The notes beneath the pieces are model-generated. The model worked only from the letters and a program-made list of their open reading frames with translations. It was not told the origin of the DNA and made no database searches. Below, piece by piece: positions 60,859 through 64,000 of a stretch of DNA of 64,000 bases. The position numbers were made by a program, and so were the translations under genes. The stretch's first letter is position 1; each line of letters begins with the position of its first letter. Origin of the DNA: Apostichopus japonicus (taxonomy: Eukaryota; Echinodermata; Holothuroidea; Aspidochirotida; Stichopodidae); assembly GCF_037975245.1 (NCBI RefSeq), contig NC_092577.1, forward strand, positions 37,006,898 to 37,070,897. The letters run 5' to 3'.

Positions 60859-61789
60859 ATGTTTCCTTAGAGGCAGCTGCATGGCCGAGTGGGAGGGGGG
60901 GGGGTATTAGAAAATGACTGTGTTTGTGTGGGTGGGGGCTGAGAAGGTAGCGGAAATGGGACAAATGAATAATCTGGTTAATTTGATAAATTTCGACCTT
61001 ACAGTGTCAGTGTGGTGTGGTTTCAATAGCCTGGCAGAACTTACACTTTGCACACGGACCATCCCCCCTCCTCCCACCGCTTGAACTAAGGATGACGTCA
61101 CAATTTTTTTATGTAGGATACATGCTTGCCTGATGGTATTGTTTTGTACGACAAGAATGGACGGTTCTACTCCGAAAACCAGTCAATATTATTATTATAG
61201 TATAGGCTATGATGTAATGTTAATAACAGGACCTATATTGATCATTCAGTAATATACGATAGTTATACAACGGAGTTGTATCATACAGTAACAAGTATTA
61301 AATTGAATGTCCTTAAAACTATAGTCTTTTAGATATGGACCAAAGTTCTTCTGGACAAACAATGTCTGGACAATGTCTGGACAAACAAAGTGTTTTCATT
61401 ATGGAAAAAAAAAGAAGACGATGACATAGAGCTTTTGGTGTCCCATTTTTTAAAATTAATCTAGGAGGTTCGAAAAAGTTAGTCAATGTTTCATATGTAC
61501 GTCTAACACAATTTGCCATCTAGAAAAGATAGCATTATGTGTCGTATTACTTTGATGTTGGGGTTAAATGTAATTCTCTTCCTGCTAGTTTGTTTGTTGT
61601 GTTATAACAAAGATTCAGTTATTCACTTCTTGTTGCAAAAGTGCTCAATACATAGAAGTAAATCAAGTTCGCAATACAGTATACGTATATAACCTGTTGT
61701 TATTCGAGTTTCCAGCCTTTGCGGTGATCATCAGACAGTTGACTGACAATCATTACATATATGTGTGTCTGTGTGTGAATGTGTATTAT
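60859..61789. other. Downstream of the sulfotransferase, no feature
   Basis: No clear poly(A) signal close to the stop and no further gene. There is a G-run at 60892-60903. Confidence 0.45.
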
Positions 61790-62410
61790 TCGCTTTCTAT
61801 AGCTTGAAAACCTTGTAAACACGATATCTCAAGAAGGTAAGCTTGGGCAGATCTCATATGTAATGTGTAGAAGTACCACATAGAGCACCAATAGCCTTTT
61901 TTTTGATGGAGGTCGAAAGTCATTTGGGGTCACCAGTGGTCAAATTGTGAAAACCTTGTAAACATGATATCTCAATATTGGAAGCTTGGGCAGATCTCAT
62001 ACTTGGTAAGAAGGTGTATATCATTATGTAAAAGAAGCCTATTAATTTTGGTGGAGGTTAAAGGTCAGTTGAAGACAACAAATACCAAACGTTTGTTTCA
62101 CTCCCCTCTTACCTGTCCCTCTACACTAAAGTTCCTTCCTTAACATAATATCGCAAAGGAAGCCAGTTGGACAGATCGTATATTTGGTATGTATTTGTAC
62201 TACATTAAGTACAAGAAGCCCAATGTTGTGGGGGGAGGTCAATGGTTGTTTGAGTTCACCAGGGGTCAAACTGTGTAAATCATATTTTAGACAATATTTC
62301 AACAAGAACAGATTTCGTATTTAGTATGTTGATGTATCACATTTAGTACAAGAAGCCTGTTGTTGAGGTCAACGGTCATTTCAGGACAGCCTGTGTCACA
62401 CTGCTTGTGA
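61790..62410. repeat. Degenerate ~140-bp tandem or dispersed repeat, about four copies
   Basis: Diverged copies share 'gaaaaccttgtaaacacgat', 'atctcaa', 'cttgggcagatctcatat', 'acaagaagcc' and 'ggaggtcaaaggtcattt'. It is an old repeat family with no coding potential. Confidence 0.65.
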
Positions 62411-62449
62411 CCGTTACATTATATGATTGATAATATTAACATCCCGAAT

Positions 62450-63147
62450 CCCAGATTTATGGAACGCCAATAGGACCACAATGATGATGGTTTTATATGG
62501 CTATGTAGTCATTTTATACTATAATATACTGATTATGCATGAACATGTAGGATACACGACGATAATAAGAATCTACACAATCATAAAACAGTTCATGATA
62601 ATAATAAGGAATTGTATGTCTATAATAAGAAAATGAGTCATCACTCACTTTAATCTTGGAGTGACTCGAACTCGGGACCTTTTGATTGAAGGGCACCGGC
62701 GTTTTAACGCCGGTTATAACCACTGAGCAAAAACTCCCTTATCATAAGTTCATAAGTAGTAAGTTGTGCTTGGTTATACGAGTAAACGCGTCACACACAC
62801 GAACAACATTCTACGTCAGTGAAACAACAACAATAAGCTAACCTGTATGTGAGTCGTTAGGTCCACTTTATGATTAATATGAATACGCGTCTTCAACGGA
62901 TATGGATATCCGTGTTTTATATCGTGAGCAGCTTTAATAGTATCGTATATTTCGATTATTATCATCGTGTATTTTCTTATTAATATCGTGGACTTATTAT
63001 TGTCATCGTGTAAAATGTTATTATAACCGTGTTAACTTAATATATTATGTTGTATTTTCTGTGTATTATCATATAAATTTATATTATTATCATATATTAT
63101 CACATTATCATCAGTTGGGGTCCTTTTGGCGTTCCATACAGATTTGG
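62450..63147. mobile_element. Foldback element with a tRNA-like segment inside
   Basis: The left arm 'ccagatttatggaacgccaa' continues 'taggaccacaatgatgat'. It is matched in reverse at 63100-63147 ('ggtccttttggcgttccata'). The interior is AT-rich and partly self-complementary. Positions 63148-64000 show no supported feature. Confidence 0.65.
62655..62745 (-). pseudogene. tRNA-like sequence (degenerate)
   Basis: On the minus strand it reads GGGAGTTTTTGCTCAGTGG, then a strong hairpin CCGGCGTTAAAACGCCGG, then GGTCCCGAGTTCGAGTC. The boxes resemble Pol III A and B boxes, but the T-arm and acceptor stems do not pair properly, so it is not a working tRNA. Confidence 0.4.
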
Positions 63148-64000
63148 AAACACTGGTTTACACAATGTGTCGAAATCTTTTGACGTCATGTCCATTGCGT
63201 AATCAAGAATGGCCTAATAATTTACATTTTACTTTCCCAGCTGCGTATACGTACATACAGTACTATGGTACATACACATTGTATAAACGTTTATGTGTAC
63301 AATATTTTATAGCATTGGCCTAGTTAGACCTGTAGCTTCTTCGTTACACTACCGCATTATCCTCGCGGCCACGGCTGTCATCACCTGCTTTTCAAACCTG
63401 AAATACCTTACTCGGTAAGTAGACTAAGTTGTGATTAATGCGGAACAATGGCATAACGACGTAGGAAAGACGCGTTCATAATTAATATACCTGCAAAATA
63501 AGATTCATAAGACTAGAACTTAAATCACGGAGACTGACTTCGGTCAGCTTGTGGCTTTGATAAGCCAATGATAGCTTCTTCGCGAGTTCCTGCTTGCAGG
63601 AGGATCTAAAATATATACTTTAGGCAAGACCTGCAGTGGCCTAACTTAGGCCTACCGCCTACTGTAGGCTAGCGTATATCGACATCACTATTCAAAAGGA
63701 TTGTCTGGTAGCCATAAGAAGTTACCTTAAAAAACGATCAATAATTTTCCAAACATGTTGTCAAAGTATGAGAACGCTAATGTTGCGTTTGACAGAGAAA
63801 CGATTTGTTAATCGTTATAGGATGGAAATTCAAATATGATTTGAACAGTAACGAACGTGACGTCACCTTCGCAAATGCAGATTGCGACATAACCCACGCT
63901 CCGTAAAGTACCTACAGTAATCACGACAAAAACCGCGTTTGTATACAGATTAAATTCTTCCTTAATTTTCGGGGGAAATTTCTTATAAATAAGATGTTTT

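Noticed and set aside
62655-62745. A tRNA gene
   Set aside because: A/B boxes and one hairpin are present but the T-arm and acceptor stem do not pair, so it was listed only as degenerate.

Overview
This is a eukaryotic (animal) window, not a microbial one. It has long introns, GT-AG splice sites with matching phases, several DNA-transposon derivatives with target-site duplications, tRNA-derived SINEs and a very heavy load of minisatellites. The clearest gene is a synaptic RIM (regulating synaptic membrane exocytosis). The SINE style and frequent 'taggcct' words fit an invertebrate deuterostome such as an echinoderm. That assignment is an inference and not proven.

Layout. From 36880 down to the left edge runs the 5' part of a RIM gene on the minus strand. 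Exon 1 (36696-36880), exon 2 (27940-28144), exon 3 (12452-14048) and exon 4 (8233-8456) join in phase to give 737 codons: the N-terminal Rab-binding helix, an eight-cysteine zinc finger, a long Arg/Glu-rich linker and the conserved block just before the PDZ domain. The PDZ and C2 domains are not visible and must lie beyond position 1. The RIM introns are filled with at least fourteen different tandem arrays, one 1.65-kb inverted-repeat element and two SINEs.

Positions 36906-46839 look intergenic. They hold a ~0.6-kb inverted-repeat element, a G-quadruplex-prone telomere-like patch, and two arrays of CTTAAG palindromes flanking a MITE.

From 51802 down to 46840 (minus strand) I reconstruct a three-exon gene for a 431-residue single-pass membrane protein. 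It has a short N-terminus, one hydrophobic segment and a ~340-residue Lys/Thr/Asn/Gly-rich low-complexity tail. I recognise no family. Its first exon starts at the edge of a 44-bp tandem array that may supply its start codon or its splice acceptor.

From 53165 to 58570 come a 2.9-kb 48-bp array, a second copy of the MITE with a hAT-type MITE (8-bp target duplication) inserted at its end, and a tandemly duplicated CpG-rich array. A possible orphan coding exon lies at 58691-58925 on the minus strand.

On the plus strand, 59559-60858 is a two-exon, 348-residue type II membrane sulfotransferase with both PAPS-binding motifs, preceded by a TATA-like sequence. The rest, to 64000, holds degenerate dispersed repeats and a foldback element with a tRNA-like sequence inside it.

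The genes do not form a pathway. RIM acts at presynaptic active zones and the sulfotransferase would act in the Golgi. I found no clear undescribed system. The most interesting signals are minisatellites that carry splice-acceptor-like motifs right next to real exon starts, the unrecognised membrane protein, and the CTTAAG palindrome arrays.
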